A stretch of 45,574 bases of DNA from Phycisphaerales bacterium (GTDB lineage: Bacteria; Planctomycetota; Phycisphaerae; UBA1845), in assembly GCA_020353195.1 (NCBI GenBank), contig CP070691.1:1368781-1414354 (forward strand), written 5' to 3'. A model generated the notes under the pieces. That model ran no database searches, was not told the DNA's origin, and saw only the letters and a list, made by a program, of their open reading frames with translations. The position numbers and the translations under genes are program-made. Shown here one piece after another: positions 8,160 to 17,594 of the stretch. Position 1 is the stretch's first letter; each line of letters begins with the position of its first letter.

Positions 8160-9185
8160 CTATCCGCGCCGATCCAGGAGCCCGCGCGACTCCAACGCCG
8201 CCCGCAGCAGCGGCTCGATCCGGGCCCGCACCTGCTGGTTGGCATATCCCGCCCAGGCGACGTCCGAGACGAGGTCCAGCGGCGCGTTCACGGGGCCGCC
8301 GCCCGGGCTCGTGACGAGGACGCCCGCCTCTCGTGCGATCAACTCGGTGCAAAGGTCGTAGGGGTGGCAGCAATGACCCGGCGGGTCCGCTCTCGGATTA
8401 TGAACGGCGCTGACCAGGGCCCTCAGGTCGGCCACGAAGCGATCGTGCCCTACCATCAATTCGTACAACTGCCCACCCGTCGATGCGTACTGGTCTTCAA
8501 AGCACTGGGTCTGTCCCGCGCGAGGCGGACCCAGCGCGCCCCGCACGATCTCCTCGTCGATCGCCGCCAGCTCATCGCGAACACCGGGAAAGAAACGCGC
8601 GACCATCGCGAAACCGCCGAGGATCGTGTCGGCCCGCGATGGCTGCACGACCAGCGGCCGACGCTGACCGGTCAATCGGTTCGCCCGCTCCGCGCGGACG
8701 CCTTGACCGCGGGTGGCCCACAGCCTGTCGGCCAGATGCTGCTTGACCAGCGGAATCTCGGTCTGCACGGCAAGCTCGATGTCGGGCAGACGTGTGGTTG
8801 GCCCGTGATTCGGTGCCACCCCGGTCAGCACCCAGGCGCTTCGCTTCTGGTACATCATCAGCCGCGTGCCATCGATCGGGTCCGCAATGACGCGATACAG
8901 CGCGTCCGACTCCGCCGCGCCCCGTGGAAGCACGACCCGGCCGCCGGGCAGCCCCTCGGCAATCAGGATCATCTTGGTCCCCGCCGTCACCTCGCGCTCC
9001 AAGCCGTCGACCAGCGCCGCCTCGCCCACGCGGTCGATCGCGTAGATCGTGTCCCCCTGGGATTCATGATCAATCTGGGAAATTTCATGCACCTCAGATC
9101 GCTCGCATGCGGTCACGACCGCGTCGACAACGCGCTCGTGTGCGCGACGGATCGGATCCAGCAGCGAGAGAACGTCACGCATCAT
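8160..9185 (-). CDS. Inositol-monophosphatase-family protein
   Basis: The start is the ATG at 9185, which overlaps the galT stop (ATGA), giving 341 residues. The metal-dependent phosphatase core is visible: Glu77 in ILIAEG, the DPIDGT loop at 102-107, and a C-terminal AREAGVLVT...GG...[15 protein letters not shown] segment that replaces the usual WDxAA/EAGG region. Family members (inositol monophosphatase, fructose-1,6-bisphosphatase, PAP phosphatase) use magnesium to hydrolyse small phosphate esters. In this operon a sugar phosphate or a phosphorylated intermediate of the galactose pathway is a plausible substrate, but this is inference. The protein is longer than typical IMPases (about 260-270 residues), with an insertion between the DPIDGT loop and the C-terminal motif. 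Confidence 0.78.
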   Translation of the reverse strand: MMRDVLSLLDPIRRAHERVVDAVVTACERSEVHEISQIDHESQGDTIYAIDRVGEAALVDGLEREVTAGTKMILIAEGLPGGRVVLPRGAAESDALYRVIADPIDGTRLMMYQKRSAWVLTGVAPNHGPTTRLPDIELAVQTEIPLVKQHLADRLWATRGQGVRAERANRLTGQRRPLVVQPSRADTILGGFAMVARFFPGVRDELAAIDEEIVRGALGPPRAGQTQCFEDQYASTGGQLYELMVGHDRFVADLRALVSAVHNPRADPPGHCCHPYDLCTELIAREAGVLVTSPGGGPVNAPLDLVSDVAWAGYANQQVRARIEPLLRAALESRGLLDRRG

Positions 9186-10222
9186 GCTTCCCCGGGGTGC
9201 TCGTGCCTGTAATGGACGGCGGGCTGGTGGCGCAGCTCCTGGGCCTTGTCTTCCGGGGCCGTGTCGCTCAGGAAGTTCCCGCCCCCGATTTCCGGGCCTG
9301 CCAGGTACTTCAGCAAGTTCGGTTTGCGCAGCGGAGGATGAAGCTCGATGTGGAAGTGAAAACCATCGTAATCGCCGCCGTCGGTCGGAGCCTGATGCAA
9401 CGGCATGACGTACGGAAACGGCATGCGCCAGAGATTGTCGACCTTGACCAGAACCTGCTTGAGAACACGGGCGAGGTCCTTTCGCTCTGCGTCGGACAGT
9501 CCGCACAGGCTCGGGTGGGTCGCCTTAGGGGCGACGAATAGCTCATACGCGTATCGAGCGAAGTAGGGAACGAAGGCGATGGCCGAGTCATTCTCGCAGA
9601 CGATCCGCCGCCCGTCCTGGCGCTCCGCGCGGAGAATGTCCTGAAACAGCGGCCGGCCTGTCTCCGCCAGATGGCGCCGGCTTGCCCGGGCTTCGGTTTC
9701 GATCGTCTTGAACACGAAGCCGGTCGCGTACAACTGGCAGTGCGGATGCGGGTTGGACACGCCGACGATCTCGCCTTTGTTCTCGAAAATCAGCACGGAC
9801 GCGATCTCCGGCCGCCGACCCAGTTCGGAGTATTCCTGCTGCCACACCTGCAGGAGGTGGTCGATCTCCGCCGTCTCGAGTTCAGCCAGGGTCAGGTTGT
9901 GCTTCGGGCTGTAACAGATGACCCGGGCGATCCCCGTCGCCGGTCGGTTCTGGAAGAACTCGCCCGGCGGGGGGGGAACCTGCGGGGCGTCCAGGCCGAC
10001 GCAGGGCAGGTCGTTGTCGAAGACGAGCGTCCGTTTGTAGTGTGGGTTTCGCGCCCCGCCCACACGCCGGTTGCCGGGGCACAGATAGCAGTCGGGATCG
10101 TATGCCGGAAGGGCCGGGCTCGCATCCGCCACCGTCTCACCCTGCCAGGGACGATCCTGGCGATGAGCGGCTACGATCACCCACTCCTCCCGCAACGGAT
10201 GCCATCGTTGTTCCCAGGTCAC
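9182..10222 (-). CDS. galT: Galactose-1-phosphate uridylyltransferase
   Basis: The 346-residue protein matches GalT in length and order. N-terminal [16 protein letters not shown] is followed by a CYLCPGN zinc/nucleotide-loop segment (45-51), [20 protein letters not shown] with the catalytic His-Pro-His at 159-161, and a second HIT-like half with [13 protein letters not shown]. The first His of the HPH triad becomes uridylylated as UMP moves from UDP-glucose to galactose-1-phosphate. The start is GTG. It is the promoter-proximal gene of a minus-strand operon with the IMPase-like and GHMP kinase genes, both joined by overlap or direct abutment. No galE epimerase is in the window. The 215-base upstream gap (10223-10437) contained nothing I could identify. 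Confidence 0.93.
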   Translation of the reverse strand: MTWEQRWHPLREEWVIVAAHRQDRPWQGETVADASPALPAYDPDCYLCPGNRRVGGARNPHYKRTLVFDNDLPCVGLDAPQVPPPPGEFFQNRPATGIARVICYSPKHNLTLAELETAEIDHLLQVWQQEYSELGRRPEIASVLIFENKGEIVGVSNPHPHCQLYATGFVFKTIETEARASRRHLAETGRPLFQDILRAERQDGRRIVCENDSAIAFVPYFARYAYELFVAPKATHPSLCGLSDAERKDLARVLKQVLVKVDNLWRMPFPYVMPLHQAPTDGGDYDGFHFHIELHPPLRKPNLLKYLAGPEIGGGNFLSDTAPEDKAQELRHQPAVHYRHEHPGEA

Positions 10223-10437
10223 TGCTGCGTTCTCGCCATCAGGTCAATCCGGCAAGGCTCGTGCGTCGGTCTGCCCCGATTCGTCGACGCCTGAGATCGT
10301 AGACGCTTTCTGCGGCCGCGTCATCGGGGCTTCACGCTCACGTCTGCGGCGGCGACGAGGCGCAAGGGCCATTCTCCCACCACGTCAAGCTGGTCCCGAA
10401 CTCGCCACGGGACCCGCTCGGCGAAACGAATCCGGGC

Positions 10438-11223
10438 CTAATCCGGCAACGGCAGGCGAAAGGAGACATCCAGGTACGCAACTTCCGTAGCTGCAACCGT
10501 TATGGGGGTTATCGCAACGTCTCCGCCGAACACGACGGATACGTCGGTATTCTCTCGCGCGACCCGTTTCGCATAGGGTCCGGTGTATTCGTACTGCAGG
10601 CTTGAATCGTCCTGCTCGCCCTTTCGCGCGAACTCCATCGGCATCGGGTCCGTCGAGTGGGGGACCGTTTGCACCGTAACCGCCGACCGCCCCGGGACCG
10701 GCGCGGGAAGGTTCACGTTCCACCACCGTGGCGCCGCCGCGCGGTCCGGCGCTTTGCCCCCGTCGGCCAACTGCTTCAGCAATGGCGCAGCCAGGGCGAT
10801 CGCGCGCTCCCAATCGACCGGGATCCCGCGGTGCACATACTGCGAGACCGCCACTGCAGGCAGCCCGAGAATGGCGGCCTCCCGCGCGCCGGCCACGGTT
10901 CCGGAGTAATACGTGTCCACCCCCAGGTTCGCCCCGCGGTTGATGCCACTGGCCACGAAGCCGACGGCCTCGTCCAGCAGTTCCACGACCGCCAGCCGTA
11001 CACAGTCGGCCGGGCTGCCGTCGATCGCGAAACACCGCCCGAACACGTCGTGCCGCACCCGGCGGACCGTTATCGGTCGTCTCAGGCTGACCGTGTGGCT
11101 CGTCGTCGACTGTTCAGCCGCCGGCGCCACAACCGAGACGCGCCCCAGCGGTCTGCACGCCCGGTATAAAGCCTCGAGCCCCGGCGCGTCCAAGCCGTCA
11201 TCATTGCAGATGAGGATGTGCAT
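10438..11223 (-). CDS. surE: 5'-nucleotidase SurE (first paralogue)
   Basis: Starting at MHILICNDDG (ATG 11223, with AGGAA upstream), the protein has 261 residues, the normal SurE length. The metal and active-site motifs are present: CNDDG at the N-terminus, APAAEQSTTSHTVS, DGSPADCVRLA, and SGINRGANLGVDTYYSGTVAGAREA. SurE enzymes are divalent-metal phosphatases acting on nucleoside monophosphates and sometimes short polyphosphate. An in-frame GTG/ATG further upstream would add 14 unrelated residues and was rejected. A second SurE lies at 30091-30864 with clearly different sequence, so the two are paralogues, not a recent duplication. Confidence 0.92.
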   Translation of the reverse strand: MHILICNDDGLDAPGLEALYRACRPLGRVSVVAPAAEQSTTSHTVSLRRPITVRRVRHDVFGRCFAIDGSPADCVRLAVVELLDEAVGFVASGINRGANLGVDTYYSGTVAGAREAAILGLPAVAVSQYVHRGIPVDWERAIALAAPLLKQLADGGKAPDRAAAPRWWNVNLPAPVPGRSAVTVQTVPHSTDPMPMEFARKGEQDDSSLQYEYTGPYAKRVARENTDVSVVFGGDVAITPITVAATEVAYLDVSFRLPLPD

Positions 11224-11451
11224 TCGGAGTTCCTTCCGCTGCGGTCTGTCGTTTGCCTCTGTCAAGGGCGAATCGTACGTTTCACTCAGCGATCGTCGCC
11301 AGGGTACCCATGGCGAATGGTCCGAGAATCGTCTGCGATCGGCGCGACGATGTTATCGGATCGAACTTGGCCAAGACCTTGCCGGATCCGGCGTTGTCCA
11401 TCCTTGCAACCGATCCGGCTGTCCGGCAGGCGATTCAAGGGAGAGAACACC

Positions 11452-12540
11452 ATGCCAGCCGTGCCCGGTTTCAAACCGTCCTGCGGCCCGACACTACCGC
11501 CTGACGCTCCGCGCATACGGACCACCGCCGGTATCGGGACCGCTGGTCAGAAAACCTGGACCCTGCGCCGTCCGGTCACGGTGATCGGCTCTGGTTCCCA
11601 CTCGACCATCGTCCTGACCGGGCCCGCGGTTGCCAAGGCCCATTGCGCGATCATCAACACCGCTCATGCCGTGCTGCTCAAGAGTCTGTACCCGCAAAGC
11701 GGCACGCTGTGCAACGGGCAACCGGTGGATCTCGTCCTCCTCAACGACGGTGACGTGATCCAGATCGGCGAACAGCGCATCCAGCTCGCGATTCAGCAGG
11801 CCAAAGGCCGGAACGAAAAGACGGCGGCCGACGTCTCCTTCTGCGATCCGTTTCTCGCCCCCCAGCCGGTGCGCCTCGAGCAGATCGGCGGCGCCGACCG
11901 CTGGACCGTCGACTCGTCGGTGTGCCTGGCCGGTCGACACCCTGCCGTCCCCATCCACATCGATCACCCTGACGTGTCGCTGGCCCACACCGTCTTCTTC
12001 TACTTCGCCGGGCAACCCGCATTCTGCGACCTCGGCAGCCGTACCGGAACCTGGCTCAACGGTCAACGCCAGACGATGGCGTTCCTGAACAGCGGCGATC
12101 AGCTGTGCATCGGCCCGGTTGAGATGAAGGTCCTGTGCCACGACGGCGATCGCGCACTGCACGACGATCCACTGGCCATCAACGCCGCCGATCTGGACCA
12201 CCGCGAGGCCATGCTCCGCGAACGCGAGCGACGACTTGACGCCCGGGAAGGCGTAATTGCCGCCAGAAGCGAGGAACTGCGTCGGTTTGAGGAATCGCTG
12301 CGAATCAGAGAACGGCAACTCGATGCCCGGGCCTGCCGCCTTGAACGGGAACCGCTCCCCGATAAGCCCGCAGAACCGACTGGCACACCGTTCTTCACCG
12401 GAGACGTCGGATCGGCTAACGTCTGGTCACCACCCCCCGAGCCGACGGACGACCAGCCCCAGCCCACCGGCCAGGGTGTGGACCGGGCTTGGGGAGTCTT
12501 CCATCTCCCCGCGCCTCCGGGCGATTGGGCGGATCTCTAG
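11452..12540 (+). CDS. Double FHA-domain protein with C-terminal coiled coil
   Basis: The product has 362 residues; the ATG at 11452 follows GGGAGAG. Two forkhead-associated domains are visible: FHA1 at about 36-113 (VTVIGSGSHSTIVL..., KAHCAI..., GTLCNGQPV, LNDGDVIQIG) and FHA2 at about 150-228 (LAGRHPAVPIHI, VSLAHTVF, GSRTGTWLNGQ, LNSGDQLCIG). A charged Arg/Glu-rich coiled coil covers about 245-300, then a Pro-rich tail. FHA domains bind phosphothreonine peptides, so it may read out Ser/Thr kinases such as the one at 19712-22267, though that pairing is inference. FHA1 has the weaker GSGS rather than GR binding loop and may not bind phosphate. It is divergent from surE with a 228-base gap. 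Confidence 0.85.
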   Translation: MPAVPGFKPSCGPTLPPDAPRIRTTAGIGTAGQKTWTLRRPVTVIGSGSHSTIVLTGPAVAKAHCAIINTAHAVLLKSLYPQSGTLCNGQPVDLVLLNDGDVIQIGEQRIQLAIQQAKGRNEKTAADVSFCDPFLAPQPVRLEQIGGADRWTVDSSVCLAGRHPAVPIHIDHPDVSLAHTVFFYFAGQPAFCDLGSRTGTWLNGQRQTMAFLNSGDQLCIGPVEMKVLCHDGDRALHDDPLAINAADLDHREAMLRERERRLDAREGVIAARSEELRRFEESLRIRERQLDARACRLEREPLPDKPAEPTGTPFFTGDVGSANVWSPPPEPTDDQPQPTGQGVDRAWGVFHLPAPPGDWADL

Positions 12541-12594
12541 GGCCCCGATCCCGGATACTACCGCGTCCCAGACCGCTGGCAGGTGTGGAAGTCC

Positions 12595-12608
12595 CGACCG
12601 CAAGGGAG
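12595..12608. repeat. Copy of a short interspersed repeat (core CGACCGCAAGGGAG)
   Basis: This 14-mer differs at one base from the CGACCGTAAGGGAG core found at 41344-41450 and 43081-43094. It lies in the 206-base gap between the converging FHA and dehydratase genes. No other feature was recognised in that gap. Confidence 0.45.
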
Positions 12609-12746
12609 GCGACGGGACGTCACCGCAACCCGCTGCTTGACAACGGGGGCAACCCCGGCGGATACGACATGCAGCGACGTTTCCAAGCCGTTGCACCCGG
12701 CGGAAAACGCAACGCGCATGGACATCGTGACAGCGGCGCAATACCC

Positions 12747-13232
12747 CTATTTGATGCTGGACATCACCAGGCCCGTGATGACGGCCTCAAACACCACCGT
12801 GCCCTCGACCACGCCCTGCGCCTCGCAGACGATGCGTCGGGGGCGGCGGCTGACTCGCTTGCAGAGGTAGTAGACCCGTGCCGGCGGAATCACCGCCTCT
12901 CGGAACTTGCACCTGTCCACGCCGGCGAAACCGATGAAGCCCTCCAGTCCCGCGACGTACATCGTGAGAAACGCCGCGACCTGCGCGGCTGATTCCAGTT
13001 GCAGCACGCCCGGAAAGATGGGATTGCCCGGGATATGACCGCGGCACCACCATTCGTCGGCTCTGACGTCGCGGAATGCGATTCCCTCCCCCCGCTCCTG
13101 ATTCATGTAGCAGATGCCGTCGAGTTGGGCGAATTCGTACGCCTGCGGCAGTCTTGAGTAGATGTCCTCGCGGGTGAGCAGAACCTGGCCGAGGTCGACC
13201 TGATCGATGTCGATCAACAGCGGTGGCGGCAT
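12747..13232 (-). CDS. FabZ-like hot-dog 3-hydroxyacyl-ACP dehydratase
   Basis: The 161-residue product is a hot-dog fold protein of the FabZ/FabA group. The diagnostic helix is WWCRGHIPGNPIFPGVLQLE, where His66 and Glu80 match the catalytic pair of FabZ (GHFPxxPxxPGVLxxE). FabZ dehydrates 3-hydroxyacyl-ACP in fatty-acid elongation. The C-terminal part (RRIVCEAQGVVEGTVVFEAVITG) fits the last beta strands. The gene is isolated from other fatty-acid genes, so it may be a second, specialised dehydratase rather than the main FabZ. It is preceded on the same strand, 94 bases away, by the mini-histone gene. Confidence 0.82.
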   Translation of the reverse strand: MPPPLLIDIDQVDLGQVLLTREDIYSRLPQAYEFAQLDGICYMNQERGEGIAFRDVRADEWWCRGHIPGNPIFPGVLQLESAAQVAAFLTMYVAGLEGFIGFAGVDRCKFREAVIPPARVYYLCKRVSRRPRRIVCEAQGVVEGTVVFEAVITGLVMSSIK

Positions 13233-13326
13233 CGGGGTGAATCATCCTCGACAGGCTGCGCGCCGCCGCGGACACGTGCTGAATCATGCGGAGCCCAAGC
13301 CGTTGACTCGCAGCCTGATATGGGCC

Positions 13327-13506
13327 CTACCCTTCCGTCTCCGCTCGGACCTCCAGGATCCGCTTCCGCACCTCTTGGGCGGCTGCCTTGACATCCTGCA
13401 TGGCCTTGCGAACTCGCGTTCCTGCGGCCTTGTTCCCGCCCGTCGCCTTCGAGACGTCCTCGGCCGCCGCCTCGACCAGCTGTTTGAGCCGTTCATACTG
13501 TTCCAT
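13327..13506 (-). CDS. Hc1-like bacterial mini-histone
   Basis: The protein has 59 residues from the ATG at 13506, chosen because GGGAG lies six bases upstream; the longer reading frame adds an unsupported N-terminus. The sequence MEQYERLKQLVEAA...GGNKAAGTRVRKAMQ...AAQEVRKRILEVR matches short histone H1/Hc1-type proteins of bacteria, which are Lys/Arg/Ala-rich helical proteins that bind DNA and compact the nucleoid. The conserved GNxAAGTRVRKxMQ core is intact. It lacks the long Lys/Ala/Pro tail of some Hc1/Hc2 proteins. It is followed by a FabZ-like gene, perhaps in one transcript. Confidence 0.82.
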   Translation of the reverse strand: MEQYERLKQLVEAAAEDVSKATGGNKAAGTRVRKAMQDVKAAAQEVRKRILEVRAETEG

Positions 13507-13984
13507 CAGGAGCTCCCTTGGGGTTGTTTTGCACGGTTGCGATCGGTGCATGGCGGCCAACAACCCGCCACCAGTCCGCACCGTCGCGGGCGGCAGTCTA
13601 ACCGCCAATCGGGATGCGGGCAAAGCAAATTCCACTTGCCGACCCTCATTTTTCGGTCAAAAACGGCATTCTTTCGATCCGCTCGGCAGGACGGTCCACG
13701 CCGGCGAGGAGGCCTCCGGACCTCCGACAATTCTCACAATTACAGTCAGGAAAAATAGTTACAGATATAGCCCTCGTCAGGGAGGCCCCGCTTGGATACC
13801 TGGCTGCGTCACCGCGCCGGGGAGCCTCACGGCAGACCGTATGCCGGGGTCCGGGCGACGTTCGACCGGCCCGCGCTGCGGCAGATTCAGTCAAGACCGC
13901 GTTTTCGACGGTCCGATATCGGCGTTGTCAGGAGGACGGTCTGTTTCGACCGGCGAGGCGGGTTCCTGGCCCGCCAGTTGTGCC
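13507..13984. other. Divergent intergenic region (478 bases), locally AT-rich
   Basis: This gap separates the start of the mini-histone (minus) from the exported TPR protein (plus). Base composition becomes more AT-rich at about 13640-13770, which fits divergent promoters. A 10-bp palindrome, GGAGGCCTCC, lies at 13708-13717, and the minus strand has TTGACC near 13660. I could not assign a convincing -35/-10 pair or a gene here. Confidence 0.35.
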
Positions 13985-15250
13985 ATGGCTTGCGAAACAC
14001 TTCGGCATGGATGCCTGATTTCGACATTCCTCGGGGCAATGGCTGCCGCGGTGCCTGCCCTCGCCACGCCCGAAATCCCCAAGGTTCGCTCCCGCACGTT
14101 CGAGATTGACTATCACGTGAATGAGGGCGCGCTGCCGCTGCGCGGTGTCCAACTGTGGTACACGCTGGACGAGGGTGTAACCTGGCACAACTTCGGCTTC
14201 GATCCCGACGGACGATCCCCGATGCTGTTTACAGCCCCGCAGGAGGGCCTGTACGGGTTCTTCCTGGTGGCTACCAATGATGCGGGCGCCTCCAGCGAGC
14301 CGCCCGGGTCCGGCAGGCGGCCCCAGCAATCCGCCTTTGTCGACTACACGCCGCCGGTCGTCCAGCTCCACCCGGTCCGCCCGGGGGCGGCCCCCGGTTC
14401 TCGGGTACTGCATCTGAAGTGGACGGCCATCGACGCGAATCTCGGCAGCCGCCCGATCGAAATCGCGTATCGCCAACTGCCGGACGGTCGCTGGGAGACC
14501 GTCGCGCGCGCCTTGCCGAATAGCGGCCGCTTCGACTGGCGGCTCGACGGTGACCTGCACGGGCGGATCATGTTGCGGATATCCGTCCGGGACAAGGGGG
14601 GCAACCGGAGCGAGGCGGCGCTGGGCGCTTCGGATCTCGATGCGCTCTTTGCATCGCGAAACGATGGGGGACCGGCGACATCCCCGGCGTCAAAGTCGGC
14701 GGAGAAGCCCGAGGTTCCGACCGAGCGAGCGCGGGCCCGCGGGCAGCGGCTCTACGAGCAAGCCCGGGGGCACCTGGCCCGCGGGGACCATCGGTTGGCT
14801 GTTTCGCGTCTTCGCGATGCCCTGGCGTTGGACCCGACCCTGGCGCCCGCTCTTGTCGACCTCGGACATGCCCTGTACTCTGTGGGCGACTACGAGGACT
14901 CGATCAACGCTTACGAGCTGGCCCTGGCTCAGGATTCAAGATTGCGGTCTGCGTTCGAGGGGATTGCCCAGTCGTTCGCGGCGTCGAAGAAGTACGACAA
15001 GGCGGCCGAGCACCTGCATGCCCTGCTCCGCATCGAGCCCAAGGACGTTCAGGCGTGGTTGCGCCTTGGCGACGTGGAGATGTGGCGGGGTGACGAACTC
15101 AGTGCCCGGGACCACTACCGCAAGGCGGCCACCCTCGACCCCGACGCCCACGAGGTAATCTCGCAGGCGAGGCTGCGTCTGCAGAACCTCGACCTCGTGC
15201 GTTCGCATGTAGGGCCGCTCGTCACGCGGGAGGGACCCGATCATCCATGA
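13985..15250 (+). CDS. Exported TPR-repeat protein with N-terminal beta domains
   Basis: From the ATG at 13985 the protein has 421 residues. The first 27 form a signal peptide (MACETLRHGCLISTFLGAMAAAVPALA) with an ALA cleavage site; earlier in-frame sequence lacks a good start. Residues about 30-220 look like two beta-sandwich modules (LRGVQLWYTLDEGVTWHNFGFDPD; DYTPPVVQLH...LKWTAIDANLGS), of a kind seen in secreted proteins that sense or bind polymers. After a Ser/Pro/Lys linker, residues about 250-405 hold several tetratricopeptide repeats (ALDPTLAPALVDLGHALYSVGDYEDSINAYELAL). This suggests a periplasmic scaffold. The stop overlaps the holA start (ATGA), so translation is coupled to a replication gene, an odd neighbour for an exported protein. 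Confidence 0.78.
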   Translation: MACETLRHGCLISTFLGAMAAAVPALATPEIPKVRSRTFEIDYHVNEGALPLRGVQLWYTLDEGVTWHNFGFDPDGRSPMLFTAPQEGLYGFFLVATNDAGASSEPPGSGRRPQQSAFVDYTPPVVQLHPVRPGAAPGSRVLHLKWTAIDANLGSRPIEIAYRQLPDGRWETVARALPNSGRFDWRLDGDLHGRIMLRISVRDKGGNRSEAALGASDLDALFASRNDGGPATSPASKSAEKPEVPTERARARGQRLYEQARGHLARGDHRLAVSRLRDALALDPTLAPALVDLGHALYSVGDYEDSINAYELALAQDSRLRSAFEGIAQSFAASKKYDKAAEHLHALLRIEPKDVQAWLRLGDVEMWRGDELSARDHYRKAATLDPDAHEVISQARLRLQNLDLVRSHVGPLVTREGPDHP

Positions 15251-16236
15251 CGCGCCCCATATACGTCGTCTACGGCTCCGATGTTTACTTGCGCAGCGAA
15301 GCGGTCAGCACGATTCTGGCCGAGGAGCTGGGCGCCGAAGGCAGCGACTTCGGCGCGACCCGCCTGGACGGCGACGGCGCCACGCTCGCCGAGGTTCTGG
15401 ATGAGGTGCGCACGTTTTCGCTTCTGGCTGACCGGCGGTTGGTGATCGTGGAAGACGCGGACGGCTTCGTGTCGAAGCACCGTGACGGGCTGGAACGGTA
15501 TTGCGCCGCCCCGGCGGACGGCGGTTGCCTGATCCTCTGCTGCAACGGTTTCGACGCCCGGACCCGACTGTACAAGGCCGTGCAGAGAATCGGGAAGGCG
15601 ATCAGATGTGAATCGCCCCGGGGCCACTCGCTGATTGCGTGGATCACGCAGCGGGCGCAGACGGCATATGGAAAGCGGATGGCTCCGGCGTGCGCGGAGC
15701 GGCTTCGGGAGCTGGCGGGCGACGCGCTGGGATCGCTGGACAATGAGCTGTCGAAGCTGGCGCTGTACGTCGGATCGCGCGGTCAGATTGCGATGGCTGA
15801 CATCGAGGCGCTGGTGGGCAACAACCGCGAGGAGACGGTTTTTGCGGTTCTGGATGCGATGGCGGCCGGAGATTGCGGAACGGCTTTGCAGTACTGGGAC
15901 CGCGTATTGGCGACCGATCGGGCGGCTCCCGCCCGGGCGATCGGCGGGCTGGCGTGGGGTGTCCGCCGCCTGCTGGATGCCAAGCACTCGGTGGCGGCGG
16001 GGGGCGCCCTGTCGGAGCTTGCGCGCCGATTGTGGACCGAACCCGCCGTGCTGAAGCGGCGCTTGGACGCGGTTACGGTCGGGCAGCTGGAGGATCGTCT
16101 GTCCGATCTGCTCGAAGCGGACTTGAGGTCGAAAACGGGCTGCACCAGTGTGGCCGGCGCGGTCGAAAGGTACATTGTCAAGCACACGGTGACGCCGTCA
16201 CCGCAGGCGCGTGCCGGATCAGGAGGATCGCGATGA
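15247..16236 (+). CDS. holA: DNA polymerase III subunit delta
   Basis: The 329-residue protein matches HolA in length and layout. An N-terminal MTRPIYVVYGSDVYLRSEAVS opening is followed by an ATRLDGDGATLAEVLDEVRTFSLLADRRLVIVEDADGF-type segment, the typical delta AAA+-like domain lacking a functional P-loop, then a middle lid region and a C-terminal helical collar domain (NNREETVFAVLDAMAAGD...ALQYWDRVL). In the clamp loader, delta opens the sliding clamp. ATGA overlaps join it to the genes on both sides, giving an operon of exported TPR protein, HolA and lipoprotein. Confidence 0.9.
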   Translation: MTRPIYVVYGSDVYLRSEAVSTILAEELGAEGSDFGATRLDGDGATLAEVLDEVRTFSLLADRRLVIVEDADGFVSKHRDGLERYCAAPADGGCLILCCNGFDARTRLYKAVQRIGKAIRCESPRGHSLIAWITQRAQTAYGKRMAPACAERLRELAGDALGSLDNELSKLALYVGSRGQIAMADIEALVGNNREETVFAVLDAMAAGDCGTALQYWDRVLATDRAAPARAIGGLAWGVRRLLDAKHSVAAGGALSELARRLWTEPAVLKRRLDAVTVGQLEDRLSDLLEADLRSKTGCTSVAGAVERYIVKHTVTPSPQARAGSGGSR

Positions 16237-17516
16237 CACGCGTTCGATTTCTCAGTCTGACCGTTTTGCTGTCCCTGTCCGCCGGGGCAGGGTGCGTCGG
16301 CCCGGGCTCGCCGTGGAATCGCCAGGCGCGCAAACCGGCGGTCGCCCCGGCTGCCGCTGCCGACCCCCAGGCTCTGGCTGAGGCCGAACCTGCGTCTGAA
16401 CCGGCCGACTCCGGCGCCGGCGTCGCGCCGGCGTCCGCCGTCGAAGTGCACCAACGGATGCAGGAGTTCCTGGACAAGATCGCCGAGTACGACACGGCGG
16501 ACGCGGCGGAAACGTCCGAACAGGGCTTCGTGTCCGCGCGGGCGGGTGCGGAGAGCGTCAGGGGCCCCTATGAACCGGTCGTTCCTGCCGGGCAGCCGGG
16601 CGTCAACGTGGGCGTGGATCTGACTGCGGCCGAAGGCGAAGATGACGGAGATGCCGAGCCACCGCCGGCCGTTGCCCGAGCACCGGTGAAGCCGCGCATC
16701 GAGCGAGTTGCGATTCGATCGTCGCCGTCGGTCGACGGCGCCGGCGTGCAGGAGCCGCCGAACATGGGTGTGAACACTTCGCTGGAAACGTCCACCGAGC
16801 TCATCGGCGACAGCGTCGGGGACACGATCGAGAGCCTCAGGCAGCACGTGGCCGACCATCCGAACGACGTCGACGCGCTCTGGCCGCTGGTGCTGCTGTT
16901 GATGGCGAGCGGTCAAGACTTCGAGATCAGCGAGTTGGTTGGCGAGGTTTCCAGCGAGACCGGCGACACGATCGCGACTATGGCTGACGTGATCCGTCGG
17001 GTGCGCGAGGCGGTGGCCGAACCGGGCCCGGCGGCGGATCATGCGCTGGAAGCCATCAACGCGTTGCGCGTGCGTTTCACGCGGGACGCGGAGCTGCTGC
17101 TCCCGACCGTGGCGTTATGCACGCGTGTGAGCACGTTTGGCGTCTACGACGAGATGGACCCGTCACTGCTCGTCCCTTATCGCGCGAACCGTGCGATCGT
17201 CTATTGCGAGATCAGGAACTTCTTCTCCGACCGCATGCCCGACGACACGTTCCGTGTCACGTTGTCCAGCCGGCTGGAGATACTGACGGCGGACGGCCAA
17301 TCCGTGTGGACACACGAGGAGCCGAACATCGAGGACGTGTCGAGGCAACGACGGGAGGATTTCTTCCTTGCCCAACTGGTGACGTTTCCGCCGGAGCTGG
17401 GCCCGGGGGATTACGTGCTGAAAGTCATGATCGAAGACACGTCCGCCGCGAAAGCGGCTGAAGCGGTGCACCGGTTTCGCATCGGATCGTCCGCTCTCAG
17501 CGCGGCGGGGCCTTGA
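16233..17516 (+). CDS. Lipoprotein of unknown function, coupled to holA
   Basis: The 427-residue product begins with a lipoprotein signal ending in LSAGAGC (Cys21). The ATG overlaps the holA stop and follows AGGAGG. Residues about 25-230 are Ala/Glu/Pro-rich and probably disordered. A helical region follows (about 195-290), then a C-terminal beta-rich domain of about 140 residues (LVPYRANRAIVYCEIRNFFS...YVLKVMIEDTSA) that looks like an immunoglobulin-like or C2-like fold. Similar proteins occur in planctomycetes without assigned function. A role at the inner face of the outer membrane or in the periplasm is inferred only from the lipobox. Confidence 0.75.
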   Translation: MTRVRFLSLTVLLSLSAGAGCVGPGSPWNRQARKPAVAPAAAADPQALAEAEPASEPADSGAGVAPASAVEVHQRMQEFLDKIAEYDTADAAETSEQGFVSARAGAESVRGPYEPVVPAGQPGVNVGVDLTAAEGEDDGDAEPPPAVARAPVKPRIERVAIRSSPSVDGAGVQEPPNMGVNTSLETSTELIGDSVGDTIESLRQHVADHPNDVDALWPLVLLLMASGQDFEISELVGEVSSETGDTIATMADVIRRVREAVAEPGPAADHALEAINALRVRFTRDAELLLPTVALCTRVSTFGVYDEMDPSLLVPYRANRAIVYCEIRNFFSDRMPDDTFRVTLSSRLEILTADGQSVWTHEEPNIEDVSRQRREDFFLAQLVTFPPELGPGDYVLKVMIEDTSAAKAAEAVHRFRIGSSALSAAGP

Positions 17517-17594
17517 GCGTCCTCCCGATCGTCGGACCCTGGTGGTCGCTGGAAGGTACGGTTTCTTCCTTATCGCCCATTTGGACGGCTTACA

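Noticed and set aside
13388..13984. Longer N-terminus for the exported TPR protein
   Set aside because: It would cross the mini-histone gene and lacks family-like sequence; the ATG at 13985 gives a clean signal peptide.
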